Source: Setophaga petechia (lineage: Eukaryota > Chordata > Aves > Passeriformes > Parulidae). From it: a stretch of 64,000 nt of DNA. The notes beneath the pieces are model-generated. The model was given only the letters and a program-made list of their open reading frames with translations, did no database searches and was not told where the DNA came from. Position 1 is the stretch's first letter. The number at the start of each line of letters is the position of its first letter. Made by a program: the position numbers and the translations under genes. Shown piece by piece: positions 1 to 11,220 of this stretch. Location: NCBI GenBank assembly GCA_024362935.1, contig JANCRA010000009.1, forward strand, positions 14,949,572 through 15,013,571, written 5' to 3'.

Positions 1-4
1 CTGC

Positions 5-203
5 TCAGTCATCTGCACAGTAAAAAAGTTCTTCTTTGTGTTCAGGTAGAATGTCCTGTGCATCAGTTTCAAACGGCCCATTGCCCTTTTTCATATTGCT
101 CAGCACCACCAAAAAGAGCCTGGCCCCATCCTTTTGACACACTATTATACCTTGAATGTTGGAACCCTGGATGCTGAGAACAGAGCTACTTTCTAAAGAA
201 CCT
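5..203 (-). CDS. Possible last coding exon of an unidentified minus-strand gene
   Basis: On the minus strand an open frame of about 65 codons runs from a pyrimidine-rich stretch ending in TTTTAG (just right of 203) to a TGA near position 8. The acceptor-like sequence and the balanced composition of the peptide, which ends in FYCADD, make a terminal exon conceivable. I do not recognise the peptide, see no domain in it, and find no matching upstream exon between here and the CpG island at 2.4 kb. It could equally be a chance ORF. If real, its gene would lie between this point and the RNF6 promoter and might share that promoter divergently. Confidence 0.2.
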
Positions 204-670
204 AAAAGACGGAACAATCAAATTAAATCCAGGTTCTCAAATTCTTTATTGCAAAACTTAGTAATTGCCTGAGGTTTGCTGCCCTCCAGAGGCTCTTTTT
301 ATTTTAGTTGGAAAGAGACAGTTTCACTGTGGACAGCACTGCTACAGTGCAATATTATTTTAAGACATACTCTTGTCATTTTGTATTAACAACACAACAT
401 AAAATGAACAAGTACTTTACTTAGTTATAGTGTGCTGTTGTGAAACATCACTATGAACAGGACATGGATACCAAATTCCGTGCTGGAGAACGGGTGGGTG
501 GAAAATAAACTAATTCAGTATAAGGTTTTGGTATGGAAACATCTAAATCATAACTTCCTTCTTGATGAACAGTCTGTATGTGGGCTTGATACCAGAGAAG
601 ATGTTGTGTTTCACTGTGGAACAATGATTAGTAAAAGTAGACTGTGAGAGGAAAACATTAAAAACTCATA

Positions 671-676
671 ATTATA

Positions 677-717
<41 letters not shown>

Positions 718-905
718 CATATATATATATACACATATATATATTATATCTATTATATATATTTTATATATATACATATATATACATATATATATACATA
801 TATATATTATATCTATTATATATATCTATTATATAGATATAGATCAAGTTATATATACATATATATATATATGTATGTATGTATATATAGTATATATACT
901 CTTGA
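671..905. repeat. Compound AT-rich microsatellite (TA)n/(TACA)n
   Basis: About 230 bp made almost entirely of TA steps interrupted by ACAT, TTAT and GTATG units. It is low-complexity and likely length-polymorphic. The open frames that cross it are artefacts of the repeat. Confidence 0.9.
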
Positions 906-1152
906 CTTTTATTATGAAAATAAATTTGATCTTCAGGAAGGACATATTTTAATTGCTTCAAGCAAGGTGAATTATAATAGAATACTGATTATTTATACTG
1001 TGGCAAGGAACATGAAAAACAAAGAGGTTGCCATTTTCTGAACGCAGTGAGCAAAGAGTAACTCCTGATCTGGCCTCAGTGTTAAGAATCTGTCCCAGCC
1101 GTCAGTTTGTCCCAGGGAAACCATCCAATGGCAGAACAGAAATGTAAACTAG

Positions 1153-1818
1153 TGTGAAAACCACCAATCACTTGTTTTTAAAATTTTAAAAGCTTAATAA
1201 TAAGAAAATAGTTATAAAAATTGTAATACAGTTAGAGTAATAATAATTTGGACAATTTTAATTAGGGCAATATGAGACAATAGAGACAAAGAGTTACGGA
1301 CGTCCAGCTACCTTTTTCTGGGCAGCACGAGCCCGAAAAAGGACACCCATTAACAGATGATTAACCCTTAAAAGCAACAGCCTGTTGCATGTTCATACAC
1401 TTCGTACATGATGCATAAATTCCATTCAAATACAGGATTCTGTCTGGTCATCGTCAACTTCTTCCTCTGAGTCCTAACAGTGCCTTCGAGGTGGGAAGAA
1501 GTTCGTTTCCTCTGATAAGAGGGCAATAAATTCTTTTTTCTCTGAAAGATTTAGGCATCCTGTAGCTGCTATTTCGCTGCAAGTCCTTTCTTTAAAAAAA
1601 AGTATTGCATCCTGTAGCTGCTGTTTCGCGGCAAGTCCTTTCTTTAAAAAAAAGTATTCTACATAGCATAGTCTCTATTTTAACATTTTTTAATAACCCA
1701 AAACTATATTTAACACACTACGTAAGAGAATTGATACAGCATTACTTTCTAACACAACACATATAATATTCATTTTAATATTTGCAAGAAACCAATCATA
1801 AAATACGCGTTTTTCACA
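1153..1818. mobile_element. Solo LTR of an endogenous retrovirus, passerine type
   Basis: The 666-bp block begins TGTGAAAA and ends TTTTCACA, a perfect 8-bp inverted terminal repeat with the TG...CA ends expected of an LTR. The flanks read ACTAG (1148-1152) and ACTAC (1819-1823), which fits a 5-bp target duplication with one later change. The sequence resembles LTRs I recall from songbird genomes, but I cannot name the family. No internal retroviral sequence follows, so this is a solo LTR left by recombination. Orientation is uncertain: an AATAAA lies on the + strand near 1524, while a T-rich CTTTGTCTC block resembling U5 lies on the - strand. It sits about 0.6 kb upstream of the RNF6 CpG island. 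Confidence 0.75.
1555..1658. repeat. 52-bp tandem duplication inside the solo LTR
   Basis: Two adjacent copies (1555-1606 and 1607-1658) both start GCATCCTGTAGCTGCT and end in an A-run followed by GTATT. They differ at only a few bases, so the duplication is recent relative to the LTR insertion or is a variant of this LTR subfamily. Confidence 0.9.
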
Positions 1819-2330
1819 ACTACCACCAAACCTAAACATAGCACTTGTGCAAACTCTTTTCCTTAAGCAAAATAAAGAAATCCTGGGTGTGTTATGAAAG
1901 CATCTTCCCAGACAGCGGCCCTGAGCCCTTCCTCGCACCTCATCCATTACTGAGGGCGCTCCTTTGTACGAGACCAGTTGCACAAAACATACCCAAACTC
2001 TTGTTTATTTTAGTTTGAGCACAAGAGCAGTTTGGACGTGAGAGGGATGAGGCAGAGGCTTCACCCAGAAGCACCCTACTGGGGAAATCCCCTCATTTAG
2101 CCGATTCAGAGTTTGTGTAAGGTGTGTGGAGACAAACCCGCACGAGCAGCTCGGGCCCCACACTGTGGGTGCCCGCAGGGTGTCCGCCACTAAACACGGC
2201 AAAATCTTGTGGGAGGTTCTGCGTCTCGCGTGGGAGAACTACCCAAGGCTCTGCAAGTGGAAGTCACTAAAATCGCGACATGCGGGGACGACACCCAGCA
2301 ATTATTTTTTGAACGTTTTAGAAAAAGTTC
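1819..2330. other. Upstream flank of RNF6, no gene seen
   Basis: Unique-looking sequence between the solo LTR and the CpG island. No exon, RNA gene or repeat could be supported here. GC content begins to rise from about 2110. Confidence 0.5.
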
Positions 2331-2389
2331 AGCGGGAGATTCCTGCAGAAGGAAGCGTAAACAAAAAGTGAAGAAAGGGAGGCAAAGTG

Positions 2390-3260
2390 ACGGAAGAAGG
2401 AAAAGCGTCCCATTTAAAACTGCGGGCAGCCTGGGGAGGATGGAGCGGAGGGAATCGCGGCGCCACGATCAATCTCGTTCTTACGTAAGGCAGCACACAG
2501 TGCCCAACGCGCCTGCGCGCCGGGGGGCGGGGCTCGCGGCGGGGACCACCCCCTCTCTCGTGCACGGAACCTGCACTGGCGGCGCCGGCAGCCACCCGGA
2601 CCGCAATCGGTGCTGGAGCCAGCACCCGGACGGCAATAGGAGCTGGAGCGCGCCCCGCTCGCACACGCACGGTCGGTGTCCCGGCGGGGGCGGCTGCCGC
2701 CGGCATGGACGGGGCGCAGCGCGGCTCAGCCGGCCGGCCCGCACCGCCGCCGGCAGCAGGCAGGGACGGGCTGTCGGGCTTTGCCGGCCGCGCTCTCGGC
2801 GGGCTTCCCCTCAGCGGGGCAGGCGGCGGCACGGGCGCCTCCCCTGTTTGCCGCAGCGGGTGACGCGGCCTGCCGCGGGCAGGGGAGCCGTGGGTCCGGC
2901 CGGGGCGGTGGGTGTCGGGGCCGGGCCGGGCAGCCTCGGGGCAGCGGGGCGGGAGGGCACGGGCTGCCCGGCGCTGCTCCTATTGGCCGGCGGCCGCGGG
3001 CCGGCCGGGACATTGGGCGGGAGCCCCGTCAGTCACGGCGCTCCCGTCCCTCGGCAACAGGCGGGGGCGGGGCAGGACCGGGCCCCAGGGCTCCATCAAT
3101 CCCCGGAGCCCTCGCGGCTCCACGGCCTGGGGTCGCGGCACCAGCCCTGCCCTGTCCCGGGCCTGGCTCAGCTCTGGAGGCTGCGGGCCCTGCTGCCGGC
3201 CTGGGGTGGGGGCGGGCGGCCACTTTCGGGCCCTCGGCTTGAGTCGCGCTGGGTGTCCCG
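2390..3260 (+). promoter_or_regulatory. RNF6: CpG-island promoter and probable 5'UTR exon of RNF6
   Basis: A dense GC- and CpG-rich block lies 3-4 kb upstream of the RNF6 start codon, which is itself preceded by a splice acceptor, so a non-coding first exon must lie upstream, most likely here. Visible promoter motifs are a CTTACGTAAG palindrome (2480-2489, ATF/C/EBP-like), an NRF1-like GCGCCTGCGC (about 2509-2518), GC boxes near 2523 and 3065, and an inverted CCAAT at about 2980. There is no clear TATA box, as expected for a housekeeping promoter. I could not fix the transcription start or the exon 1 donor. A divergent transcript toward the left is possible. Confidence 0.75.
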
Positions 3261-3363
3261 GGGGCGTGTTTTTCTTACCTTCTGATTCTCCCTTTTTGTC
3301 CCCTTCCTCCCCTCCTTCCCCAGGCTTCGTGCGTGGGGGTTTCTGGGTTTGGTTTGGTGGTGG

Positions 3364-3420
3364 GTTTTCTTTTTTTTTTTTCCTTTTTTTTCTTTCTTTC
3401 TTTTTTTTTTTTTTTTTTAA
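3364..3420. repeat. Polypyrimidine / poly-T tract
   Basis: A run of T interrupted by a few C residues, at the right edge of the CpG island and within the presumed first intron of RNF6. Low complexity. Confidence 0.85.
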
Positions 3421-6313
3421 TTCCCGAAGTCGGTGAGATCATCCTGCCTGGAGGCTGTGGTGTGACAGAAATGCTAATTAGCCCTGTAGCTCGGGGAGGT
3501 TTTCTCAGTTAAACTCCGTAGTCCCTTGCAATCAGGTGGTAGACTTTCAGAAAATTAATACCTAATTGAATCGGCGGTAGTACTTCAGACAGGCTGAAAC
3601 TTAAAAGCATAAGGTATATGTTAAAAATAGTCGTAAACCTTAAAGAATAGGCTAGAGTAATCATCAATGAAGGTCTAAAGGAGTAAGTCTTAGGTTGAAA
3701 ATGCTAGAAAACATAAGCTGTTGGCATGTGACCCCTACCTCTTTGCAAAGGAAGAGTAATCCAAGTTATAACTGGATTTCAATTTCTGTTTTTTGCATTT
3801 TACTAGTTAATGCCCTTCAAGTTTTCAATACCCAGAAATATTCTAGTGCAATGTACTTCATTTTTGATACAGTTAATACCCTTCAACGTTAACAACTCTA
3901 AAACATTTTAGGTGCCAAAGTACTTAGTTTTAATGGCATTGGATAAATAGGGGTAGTAGTTGTCATCCATGGAACTGTGTTAAACAGATGGGACAACTGA
4001 GCGCTTCGCACTCCTTACTGTTTCTAAGTGAGTCATTCAAGGAGTGTGACTAATCATCCTACCATACAGTTGTCAACAAAAGAGTATTTTATTTTTTTCC
4101 TTAACTACCCACAAAATCAAAGAGATTTCCAGATTTTCTGTGGATAACTGATAACTAAAGAACCTATCTTTTGAACAACACTTAAAATTTAGATTGAGGG
4201 GGACTACATGTGATGGACTTCTTATCTTAAGAATATATGTGGAATTTTCTTGTGTGCAGCAGTACAGTGATGTACCTGGGACGTCGGTTAATTTAGAATG
4301 GTCGTTGTCGGGCAAGCAGCCGTATGTTTTTTTAAGGCATTTGACTAAATGACAACCTCACGTGAAACTGAATTAATTTTATCACTCCTCCTTCCCCCTG
4401 TCCCTGCTGCACAACTGTGTCAAGTTGTAAGTCCCCTGGGACAGAGGCACTTCATTATTCAGTACAGTCTGGATTGGGGATTTTCATGGTAATAGTGTTT
4501 ATTAGGTAACTTTCACGATGGGTGTTGCCAAGGTAATGGTAGTGCTGGCTGGGGGTTGGGTGAGAACGGCTTTTGTTGTGAAGAAACCGAGGTAGTAACA
4601 GGAAGAGCTGGATGAGAAATTTGTGTTTAGAAGTGTGATAGGGAAGTGACCTGATTAGAACAGAGCCCTTGCAGGAAATTGAAGTCAGCAGTTATCTACA
4701 GCTTGTGAGATTGAGCCAAGAGGACAACATTGATTAAAGGGAAAAAATATTATGAGAATGGAAAATGTCTTGAAGGGAAAATACTCAGATTTAATTCTTT
4801 TGAAGTTAAATGAGTTAGAGCTGGGAGAGAAGATTTTAAATGCACCAAAATATAGTGTAGGACACAGGAGGAAGATGGTTGATTTGGAAGAAGTGTGTTT
4901 AGAAGCGCAGTTACCTGGGACAGGGGCTGGTGGGGGGAAGTAACATGAGGTGTGGAAATAGTGAAACCAAGGATACGTCAGAATGGATCCCACAGAGAAC
5001 GTAAAAAAGGTATATTAAATGTATGCCAGCTTCTGCTGTTGACAAATACATTTTCTGATTTTTTTGTATCTGTTTGCAATATTGATAAAGATTTGCTTTT
5101 TTTTTAATGTATTTCTAATAGTTGGTTTGATCTGTTTGTTGTCTCATCACCTGTCCTGTGAAGACTAATTATTGATCAAGAGTGTGCTTAGAATGCTGTT
5201 TTCTGTGTTTTCCCTGTAATCTAAACTTGAATTGACTTTTATATGTGTGTAAATTGACAAAAAACAAACAAATAAAACAGGCATTTACCCACAGGCGAGC
5301 AGATTGGTGCAGTGAGTTTGGGGCTTCTCTAGCCTGGTGATCTCTGTAGAGAAGCGATCTCTTTTTCCTGGTGTCTGCCTCAGCAGGTGTTATAGGTGCC
5401 TTTTGTTAAACAGGAAGGGCAATTGAAAGAACACTTTATCGTCTTTCAAATAGAGAGGGGAAGAACAGGTTTTCTTTAGAAAATAGGAAAGTTGAGGAGT
5501 GGTCTGAGGATTGAGTCCTAACCAGAGGGATGTGGCAATGACACAAAAATCAATTAGATGATGCCTCTTGGACACTGGAAGGTTATTCTTGCCTTTTAAC
5601 AGTATGGTCCCACTGGTTCAATATTTGGTAAGTGATGAAGAACTGTGGCAAAAGTACAGCCCATCCCTTTTATCCCATATTCTGGAGATGGCTGTCTCTT
5701 TGCTAGCTAATCCTTGGATTAGAGAATGCAAGCAAAATATACCAATAATGTAAGAATGTCACAAGAGTCATTCCACCAAAAAGAAATCTGTAGGCTGTAC
5801 ACTATGTGGGTGGTATTACCAATGAAAATACTAATGTAGTCTTATGTTGGGGTTGTAACAAGTCTGCACAGTAATTGCAGTACAATAATCAGAAAACCGT
5901 AGTTTTAGCTATACTTCAGCTTTTGAAGTACTCCCCACTGCTGTTGTATTTTACTTGAGAGAAAGGACATAAATTTTATGTTAATTCCTTTAACTTTCTA
6001 GAATATCATTATTTAGTTAAAAAAAAACCCCAACATGTCATTGCATTTTTATTTTAAAGTTGCCATACCAACCAGTATGCCCTTTCAGTGAGGAAGGGGG
6101 CTTGAAACTATTTTTCTGCAAGCTACAAGTATTTATATATTTGAATTATAAATTACCCCGTTGTCTTGGCAAATAACATGGAGCTTGGTTCACTTTAATC
6201 ATCTTTAGCTATTAATAAACTAATTTCTTTGAAAATGCTGGGGATGTTTGACTGCAAATCAGGTAAATAGTTCCTGTAATTCCTGGGCAGTCTAATCTTC
6301 TGGTTTTATTCAG
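3421..6313 (+). other. RNF6 intron 1 (remainder), no other gene
   Basis: AT-rich intronic sequence ending in the pyrimidine-rich acceptor TTTTATTCAG at 6313. I see no exon, no recognisable transposon and only short homopolymer runs (for example near 5097). Confidence 0.6.
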
Positions 6314-6333
6314 GACAGCTTGGCATTATCATT

Positions 6334-9300
6334 ATGGATCGCTCCCGACACCGTGCGGGAAATGGCAGTGAGCAGGCGCCTTCACGTGAGAGACAGCGGC
6401 AGCTGGAGCGCCTCAGCAGGGAGGAGGCCTATTACCAGTTCATTAACGAGCTCAACGAGGAGGACTACAGGTTAATGAGGGACCGAAACCTGCTTGGCAC
6501 TCCTGGTAAGATGTGCATACCTTCAGCAGAAGTGTAGTGGAGCAACTCTCCTGCTGTTAGGCACCACATGGGGTACTGTGACTCAAGCAACCTGACTTCT
6601 GTGGCTTTGTAAAAGGGAAAATTCTTCGTATGGAACACAAGGATAACACTTCACCTGTATACCAACATGCTGCATTTGAATGTCCAAACCCAGATAATTA
6701 ACGTTTGGTACATTCAGGTATATCTGTTTATGTGTGGCAATTTTGGGGGCCTCTGAAGTGTTACTGGAAGCTGGCATACTGTCAACACATTCAGCATCTT
6801 TTTCTTCCACTCCACTACCTAATTCCTCTGATATCTGCATTGTGATCTCACATGAGTGCTGTTTTCTTTATGGTTTCATCAGTTTTGTCTGTCTTCTGAA
6901 GATTTTCATTCAAGATAGAAAATGTTATTTCTGCATGGCTATGTAGAGGCAATAATAGTGTCTTATCTAACAGTGTTATCAAAATGTAAATTAATTCAGG
7001 AGAAATAACAGCAGAAGAGTTGCAGCAGCGTTTGGAAGGGGCTAAGGAGCGTCTGACATCACAGTCTGATCTGGATAGCAGAGAAGGTGAAGGTAGAACT
7101 GTTGGAGGTAAACATTCTTTATTCGTATATGTAGACACATAGTATGTGGTGCATAAGTAGTGTTCTGTAAAGATATTTAAGAGAGTCTCATTTCTCTTTC
7201 TTTTTTTTTTTTTCCAATGTGCCTGTGGGGATTGTTAAGAGAGATTTCCTAAGGATGCAAAACCAAACTTGAAATACTTGATGAAAATTCGTTTATGTTA
7301 ATCACAAATTACTTGCTCCTTTTCCCCTCATTGTCCCTTGCTAGTAAATGTAATAGCACAAAAATACTATTTTCAGTTCTTAGAGGTTTTTATCATGTAT
7401 TAGAGCTGGAAATGAAGTTAATTGGAAAACAGTTAATCTCTCCACTGTTTTGACACTTTTGTTGTTTAATTTCCATTTGTTTTAGTCAAGTGAGGCTTGT
7501 GTTTTATGCACTGTCTTCAATTCCCCAGAAATACTGGCTTATTCATTTGCCCAGTTACAATCAGATTTGGGAGAGGAATTGGCAGCTCAGAAATGAAGAT
7601 ACCAAAGTTCTTGGAGGGGGGGTTTCCTGGACACTAAGATGATGGAGGAGGGAGAACTTAATCTGATCCCTTAAAGGGTAAATCTTCACTGTGATCATGA
7701 CAACTGGCCAGCTTTACTAACACATAGTTAGCCCTAACCACAGCATGTGTATCTGTTCCTGAGTGTGTAGTTGGAGAAGGCTTGAAAATGGAGCTGTGGG
7801 TATTGTAATAGGGAAAAAGTATATTTGCACAAAAGGAGAAAATCTGTTCAAACCATGCATCCCACCCAGACACATTCCTGTGTAAGCTGCTCTAGGTGAC
7901 CTTGCCTTGGCAGGAGAGTTGAACTACATTATCTCCAGAGGTTCCTTCTGACCTTAATGATTCTGTGATCATTTATTCTACTGCTTTTAGGAAACATTTT
8001 TAAAAAATGTTTTCCAAAAGAGGACAAGACTTGATATTCCTTTTCCTGCTGTATCAAAATGATTTTTTTGATTCCCAAACTGGTAACTTAGCAAGTGGCA
8101 GGTATTGGACAAATACAACTGTCTTTGGACCACCTGAATCTGAACACTGGCTCAGAAGAGACAATCTGGGTGTATTAATTTCTCTGTGGGTCTGCTGGTG
8201 AGACAAAAATTCTAGGTTGAACTGGTAAGTTTTGATGTCATTTTTACATAGAGCACATTTTTGTACATTAGCATAGCAAGTTAGGTGCCCTGCTCCTGTA
8301 TGGTGTCTGAAGTCAGAGCCTAGCAAGTGAAGAGGATTTGGAGTGCATTGTAATATGCAGAGCATGCAGTTGTATGAAAGTTTGCAATTCTTTGTTTCTC
8401 TCAGATTCTGAAGTTCTTGGGGAAAACTCCAACGGCGACTCTTTGCTTGAATGGCTTAACACATTTCGTCGCACAGGAAACGCCACTCGCAGTGGGCAGA
8501 GTGGGAACCAAACCTGGAGAGCTGTGAGTCGAACGAATCCAAACAGTGGGGAGTTTCGCTTTAGTCTCGAAATCAATATAAATCACGATCATAACAGTTC
8601 TGAAACTTCTGGTGAGGAGTATGTTGATATAGATGCTACCAGACTGTATGTAGAAAGAAGACGTCAGCTAGTTGCCAATCCAGTAGCCCCACGGACAAGG
8701 AGCATGGCTGCAAGAGAGGCAAACAACGAAGCTGCAAGGACCAGGCTTTTAAGACGTGCCATGGCATTAAGGTCAGAAATAGTCTCTCATGCAGTCTCAG
8801 GGAGGCTCAGGAGTAGAACAAGGGAACTGACAGGCCAGACAAATAACACTGCACGAAACAATTCCGTGGCTGCTGATGAACTGAGAGAAATGCCGGAAAG
8901 AGGTACTTCTGCAGGGGTCAGAAGGGGTAGAGCTAGAACTAATGTCCAGATGAATACAAACCAAAGACTAGAAATTTTGCGGCTGAGGTCTACCCTAAGT
9001 AGTCGAAGCCGCTCCCCGCTGCAAAGGCAAGGTGATGCTGCTCGTTCTGAGGAACGTGGTCAGAGGCAGGATAGAAATGCACAGCAGGTCAACAGAAGTA
9101 GGAGACAAACAGCTCAGGCTTCTCCACAGCCTACTGAAGAGCAAGCAAGAGGTAACACTCAGGCTTCCCAGCTTTCCAGTGTAGCCCCATCCTTACGAAC
9201 AACTTCAGAAGAGGAAGAACCTGGTAGGCCAGTAGCTGCTGCCAGAAGGCACCCAACAATTACACTAGATCTTCAGGTGAGAAGAATTCGTCCTGGAGAA

Positions 9301-10110
9301 AACAGAGACCGGGACAGCATTGCCAGTAGAACTCGTTCTAGAGTAGGAATGTCAGAAAACACAGTTACCTTTGAAAGTGACAGTGGGGGGTTTCAGCGCA
9401 CGATATCCCGCTCAGAACGCGCAGGTATTCGGACCTACATTAGCACTATACGGATACCTCTTCGTCGGATTTCAGAAACTGGGCTTGGGGAACCTTCATC
9501 AGTGGCTCTTCGATCAATCCTTAGACAGATAATGACAGGCTTTGGAGAACTGAGTTCTTTAATGGAAACTGAATCTAATTCAGAAGTGCAAAGAGGCGGC
9601 CATCACTTAGCGGATGCACAGAATAACTCAAGTTCAGTGAATGGCAGTGATCCCAGTGGGGTTTTGTCTAGAAATGGACACGCAGTAGATGGCAGCAGGG
9701 AAAGAAATGGACAGAGGGGTAGTCAACGCTCTGGGCGCAATCATGAGAACCAAGACAGCAGGCAGTCTCAAGATGCAAACAACCTAGTGGAGAATGGAAC
9801 ACTGCCCATCCTTCGACTTGCCCACTTCTTCCTGCTGAATGAGGATGATGATGATCGTTTAAGAGGTTTAACCAAAGAGCAGATTGACAATCTTTCTACA
9901 CGGAACTATGGGGATATTCACACCGAAAATGAATGGAGTAAAACGTGCAGTGTTTGCATTAATGAATATGCAACAGGGAATAAGCTAAGGCAGTTACCTT
10001 GTACGCATGAGTTTCATATTCATTGTATTGATCGCTGGCTTTCTGAAAACTCCACCTGCCCAATTTGTCGGCAGCCAGTTCTGGGGTCTAATGCCACAGA
10101 TAATGGCTAG
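6334..10110 (+). CDS. RNF6: RNF6, RING-H2 E3 ubiquitin-protein ligase (661 aa, 3 coding exons)
   Basis: Coding exons join as 6334-6505, 7000-7107 and 8405-10110 with GT-AG borders (GTAAGA, GTAAAC donors; TTAATTCAG and TCTCTCAG acceptors), giving 1986 nt including TAG. The exon with the start begins at 6314. Residues 27-58 hold the RLIM/RNF6-type N-terminal box ending GTPG. The middle is Arg/Ser-rich (SRSRSP at 293-298). A conserved block begins around H376 ([19 protein letters not shown]), and an acidic segment follows L560 (LLNEDDDD). The C-terminal RING-H2 uses C608, C611, C626, H628, H631, C634, C645 and C648, all intact. RNF6 separates from its paralogue RLIM by [15 protein letters not shown] and the C-terminus [11 protein letters not shown]. 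The family attaches ubiquitin to substrates such as LIM-domain cofactor partners, LIMK1 and the androgen receptor. The protein is about 24 residues shorter than human RNF6 (685 aa). Most of it is encoded by the last exon, as in mammals. Confidence 0.96.
6506..6999 (+). other. RNF6 intron between first and second coding exons
   Basis: Runs from a GTAAGA donor to the TTAATTCAG acceptor. No embedded gene or repeat was recognised. Confidence 0.8.
7108..8404 (+). other. RNF6 intron between second and third coding exons
   Basis: Runs from a GTAAAC donor to the TTTCTCTCAG acceptor. It contains a poly-T run near 7200 and one CR1 tail (7884-7970). The open frame continuing left of 8405 into this intron is not coding. 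Confidence 0.8.
7884..7970 (+). mobile_element. CR1 LINE 3'-end fragment
   Basis: It reads gctctaggtgac...ggcaggagagttgaac...atctccagaggttcc...gattctgtga, the hallmark 3' end of bird CR1 elements in sense orientation. It is severely 5'-truncated and diverged. Confidence 0.8.
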
Positions 10111-11220
10111 AATTGTTTGTACTGCTCAGCACTCAAGGATTTGCTCCTGCTCTTTTATGAGCCAGATGAAATTCATTGACTTAGATATGGGTCCATTTGT
10201 GGGGGCAGTTTTGTTAAATTTCTTCAAAAATTATAGAAGCTTATCTAAATCTAACAGTGTAAATACTATTTTTTCCAAGTGCAGATCTAGGAGCACACAT
10301 AGAACCAAATGATATTGGTAAAGTTTATATTTTTTTAGATAATTTTGTTATGCTAAGCACTTTTGTAAATACAGAAATGCAATAGTTAATCAGTCCTGCT
10401 TAATGTATGTTTTTTAACATTGTAATGGACTCGCTTTATTTAGATTACAAAATGTTTCACACAGACCCACCACTGTGTTGAAAAAATAGTGGCTAAATAG
10501 CCATTTGTTAGCTTTTTGTTCTAAGAACAATTTCTTTTACAGAGAGTCTCTTGCTGGACATGTTTGCTGAAGATATTTAAGTTACTTGAAGTGCTCATTT
10601 TATTAATTTTTTTTTAAGCATTTGAAATATCCTTTCCAAAAACTTGCCAATTTGGTTCTATTTAAAAAATTCTATGGCAATTTTTGCATGTGGGTTTACA
10701 CAGTTCTTAACGTTGATGAGTTCTTATTCAGAAGTGGATGAGTTAGTGGCATTATGAAATGTATATAATTAAATGCTGTCTTTGACAATCTTTGTCTTTT
10801 TAGTGCAGACAGCAATCAAATCTGATAATTCCGAGAGGGTGTGTCTTACTTGCTCAAAGAATAAATGAGCACTATGGAAGCCTTTTTACTCTTCCAAATT
10901 ACTCAATCAATATTCCTGAGGTTTTAACTGCCTTAGTTTAAAGAGGGGAAACATTTCCTTGACCGTTACATTGTCTATAATATGCATGTTTTGGGCATCC
11001 TACTCAGAAGAACAAAACAAAGACTTGAAGTGCGTTTGTGTAGAAATTTAAGGTACACATGTAGTGTTAGTCCTCTTGAAACACGTCTGAGGACCAAGTG
11101 GCAAAAGACACTAAAAAGAACAAAATAAACTTCCCTGAAAATCCCCAGTATCTGTATAATTAGATATTAAACTTTATACCAATGACTTACACTGAAATAA
11201 AGTTGCAAGTTAAATGATTG
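10111..11220 (+). other. RNF6: RNF6 3'UTR with candidate poly(A) signals
   Basis: AT-rich sequence following the TAG stop. AATAAA hexamers lie at 10860-10865, 11124-11129 and 11196-11201, and the last is the most likely distal end. Choosing among them needs transcript data. Confidence 0.55.

Noticed and set aside
764..961. Tyr/Ile-rich minus-strand ORF
   Set aside because: Translation of the (TA)n microsatellite.
2209..3285. 358-codon + strand ORF across the RNF6 CpG island
   Set aside because: Gly, Arg, Ala and Pro-rich translation typical of GC-rich DNA. Overlapping long frames occur on both strands and no domain is visible.
8338..8404. Start of RNF6 at an ATG in the intron at 8338
   Set aside because: A clear TTTCTCTCAG acceptor at 8404 and in-phase upstream exons encoding the conserved RNF6 N-terminus show that this stretch is intronic.
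6334..10110. Assignment as RLIM (RNF12)
   Set aside because: The paralogue has a different N-terminal tail and C-terminus. [15 protein letters not shown] and the end [11 protein letters not shown] fit RNF6.
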